DNA from: Paenibacillus sp. HWE-109
GTDB lineage: Bacteria > Bacillota > Bacilli > Paenibacillales > NBRC-103111
Direction of reading: 5' to 3'
DNA length: 64,000 bases
Assembly (NCBI RefSeq): GCF_022163125.1
Contig: NZ_CP091881.1
Span: 8,512,501 to 8,576,500 of the forward strand
Every line of letters begins with the position of its first letter. Position 1 is the stretch's first letter. The notes beneath the pieces were generated by a model. The model was not told the DNA's origin. It did no database searches and was given only the letters and a program-made list of their open reading frames with translations. This document shows positions 63,266 to 64,000 of the stretch, piece by piece. Made by a program: the position numbers and the translations under genes.

Positions 63266-63567
63266 TTCGGGTCTTTGCTGAAGATGTGCAGCGCCTTTTT
63301 TAAGATAGCTAGTTCTTCCTCTAGGTCTTTGTTGCGTTGTTCCAAGTCTTTCATGATCTGATCATGGCTACGTAGATTGCCACTTCCTACGAAGGGCTCA
63401 TCTGGAAATTGGCGATATTTACTGACCCAACTGCTCAATGTCTTCGCTGGAATGTTCAATTCGCTTGCAATATCCGGAATCGATTTACTATGTTGTTGAA
63501 TGTACTTAACCGTTTCTTCTTTGAACTTTTGATTGTACCGTTGGCGGAATTCATTCATCTCGGACAC
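63262..63567 (-). CDS. IS3-family transposase OrfA (HTH_Tnp_1)
   Basis: Small DNA-binding protein of 101 residues that recognises the element ends. It has a helix-turn-helix of the transposase IS3/IS911 type (YNQKFKEETVKYIQQHSKSI followed by ASELNIPAKTLSSWV) and a C-terminal leucine-zipper-like coiled coil (LEQRNKDLEEELAILKKAL). The A AAA AAG heptamer lies in the AILKK codons, positioned for -1 shifting into OrfB. Intact. Confidence 0.92.
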   Translation of the reverse strand: MSEMNEFRQRYNQKFKEETVKYIQQHSKSIPDIASELNIPAKTLSSWVSKYRQFPDEPFVGSGNLRSHDQIMKDLEQRNKDLEEELAILKKALHIFSKDPK

Positions 63568-63640
63568 CTCGTCATTTAGATAGGTCTATTATCTAATTTC
63601 CCAATTCGTTGTGTCCACTGTTAAGTCTAAATGCAAAATT

Positions 63641-63716
63641 CCGCTGCACGAAGAATTAAGAGCCTCCAGAAGCTCTTATCCGCGCCAAAAGCAGCTCGAT
63701 TCAAGCAATAAGAGTC
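63641..63716. repeat. 76-bp direct repeat flanking the IS3-type element, right copy
   Basis: Counterpart of 62233-62308, starting 21 bp beyond the right end of the element. Its first hairpin ATTAAGAGC/GCTCTTAT is kept and the second is degraded. Confidence 0.85.
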
Positions 63717-63746
63717 TCCAGGAGTCTGTCCGACGAAAAGAATTAA

Positions 63747-63786
63747 AAGAGCACTCCATCGTGAAACTGAACGATGAGTGCTCTTT
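63747..63786. terminator. Hairpin near the end of the IS1182-type gene
   Basis: AAAGAGCACTC and GAGTGCTCTTT pair with an inner ATCGT/ACGAT stem. On the minus strand it lies downstream of the transposase stop at 63845 and is followed by TAATTCTTTT, so it can terminate that gene. Confidence 0.65.
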
Positions 63787-63844
63787 ATGTGTAGCTTTGT
63801 AGCTTTTCCCTGTTCAATCTGGTTTTTCCGTAGCCTACTCCCTC

Positions 63845-64000
63845 TCATCCAGCCACTCTTTGTTTACGGGCAGACCTCTCCCGTTTGTACAAAGTGGCTG
63901 GTTTGGGATACTTCGCCGCATGCAATTTGCGGATGTTGTGGCTTAGAGAGAGCAGTATGAACTCCCCAGATACTTTATCCTCGCCCCGCAAATGGAATTG
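63845..64000 (-). CDS. IS1182-family transposase, C-terminal end
   Basis: From the window edge the minus strand reads 51 codons to a TGA at 63845. The sequence contains LRGEDKVSGEFILLSLSHNI followed by RKLHAA, which is the typical C-terminal segment of IS1182-family DDE transposases (KVSxEFxLLxLxHNxRK). The rest lies beyond the window, so whether the element is complete cannot be judged. Confidence 0.8.
   Translation of the reverse strand, partial: QFHLRGEDKVSGEFILLSLSHNIRKLHAAKYPKPATLYKRERSARKQRVAG

Larger units (their letters stand above)
62362..63619 (-). mobile_element. IS3-family insertion sequence (IS150-like)
   Basis: About 1258 bp bounded by short inverted ends AGTGGACACAA (left, 62362) and TTGTGTCCACT (right, 63609-63619). 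It encodes OrfA and OrfB in overlapping frames on the minus strand with a slippery heptamer A AAA AAG. No matching short target duplication could be recognised beside the ends; exact limits may differ by a few bases. Confidence 0.88.

Overview
The window looks like chromosome from a spore-forming Bacillota of the Paenibacillus type. Evidence: two spore-germination receptor operons; several YesM/YesN-style two-component systems; lipoprotein binding proteins with paired sugar permeases; strong AGGAGG ribosome sites; and large secreted multi-module carbohydrate-active proteins. The genus is inferred from these family signatures, not from a marker gene. No rRNA, tRNA or CRISPR array was seen.

Layout. 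1-1148: a LysR regulator cut by the window edge, divergent from an EamA exporter. 1299-8927: two tandem germinant-receptor gene sets, ordered A-C-B and then A-B-C. 9094-10997: a DeoR regulator and a calcineurin-like phosphoesterase with a very good promoter. 11056-62137: a roughly 51-kb glycan-utilisation island. 62233-64000: an IS3-type element between two short direct repeats, then the end of an IS1182-type transposase.

The island holds four GH95-type proteins (one classical, three divergent), one GH29 alpha-L-fucosidase, two right-handed beta-helix proteins (GH141 is a candidate family), one sialate-O-acetylesterase-like esterase and a cytoplasmic FAD oxidoreductase. Three binding-protein/permease import systems are present, each with its own regulator: system 1 (19846-28914, YesM/YesN), system 2 (35347-41367, LplABC type, membrane-anchored AraC regulator) and system 3 (55476-62137, YesM/YesN). 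None has an ATPase gene here, so a shared MsmX/UgpC-type ATPase elsewhere is inferred. The likely job is secreted cleavage of a fucosylated, acetylated polysaccharide followed by oligosaccharide import. The exact substrate cannot be read from sequence.

The island carries clear signs of segmental duplication and decay. System 2 has a degraded second copy at 11056-13348: same upstream terminator and leader, permeases removed by a 1616-bp deletion, binding-protein gene intact, regulator reduced to 45 bp. A second duplication produced two GH95 units (41.6-45.5 kb and 50.5-55.2 kb). In the first unit the downstream hydrolase gene is internally deleted and the MFS gene is reduced to about 60 bp. 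Four promoters in this part share an ATAGAAATCRCY-type box 23-24 bp upstream of a TTTACA/17 bp/TATGTT-like promoter, and the two system 2 leaders carry the same box in direct repeat. This suggests a local regulon controlled by the membrane AraC protein, which is the most interesting undescribed feature of the window.
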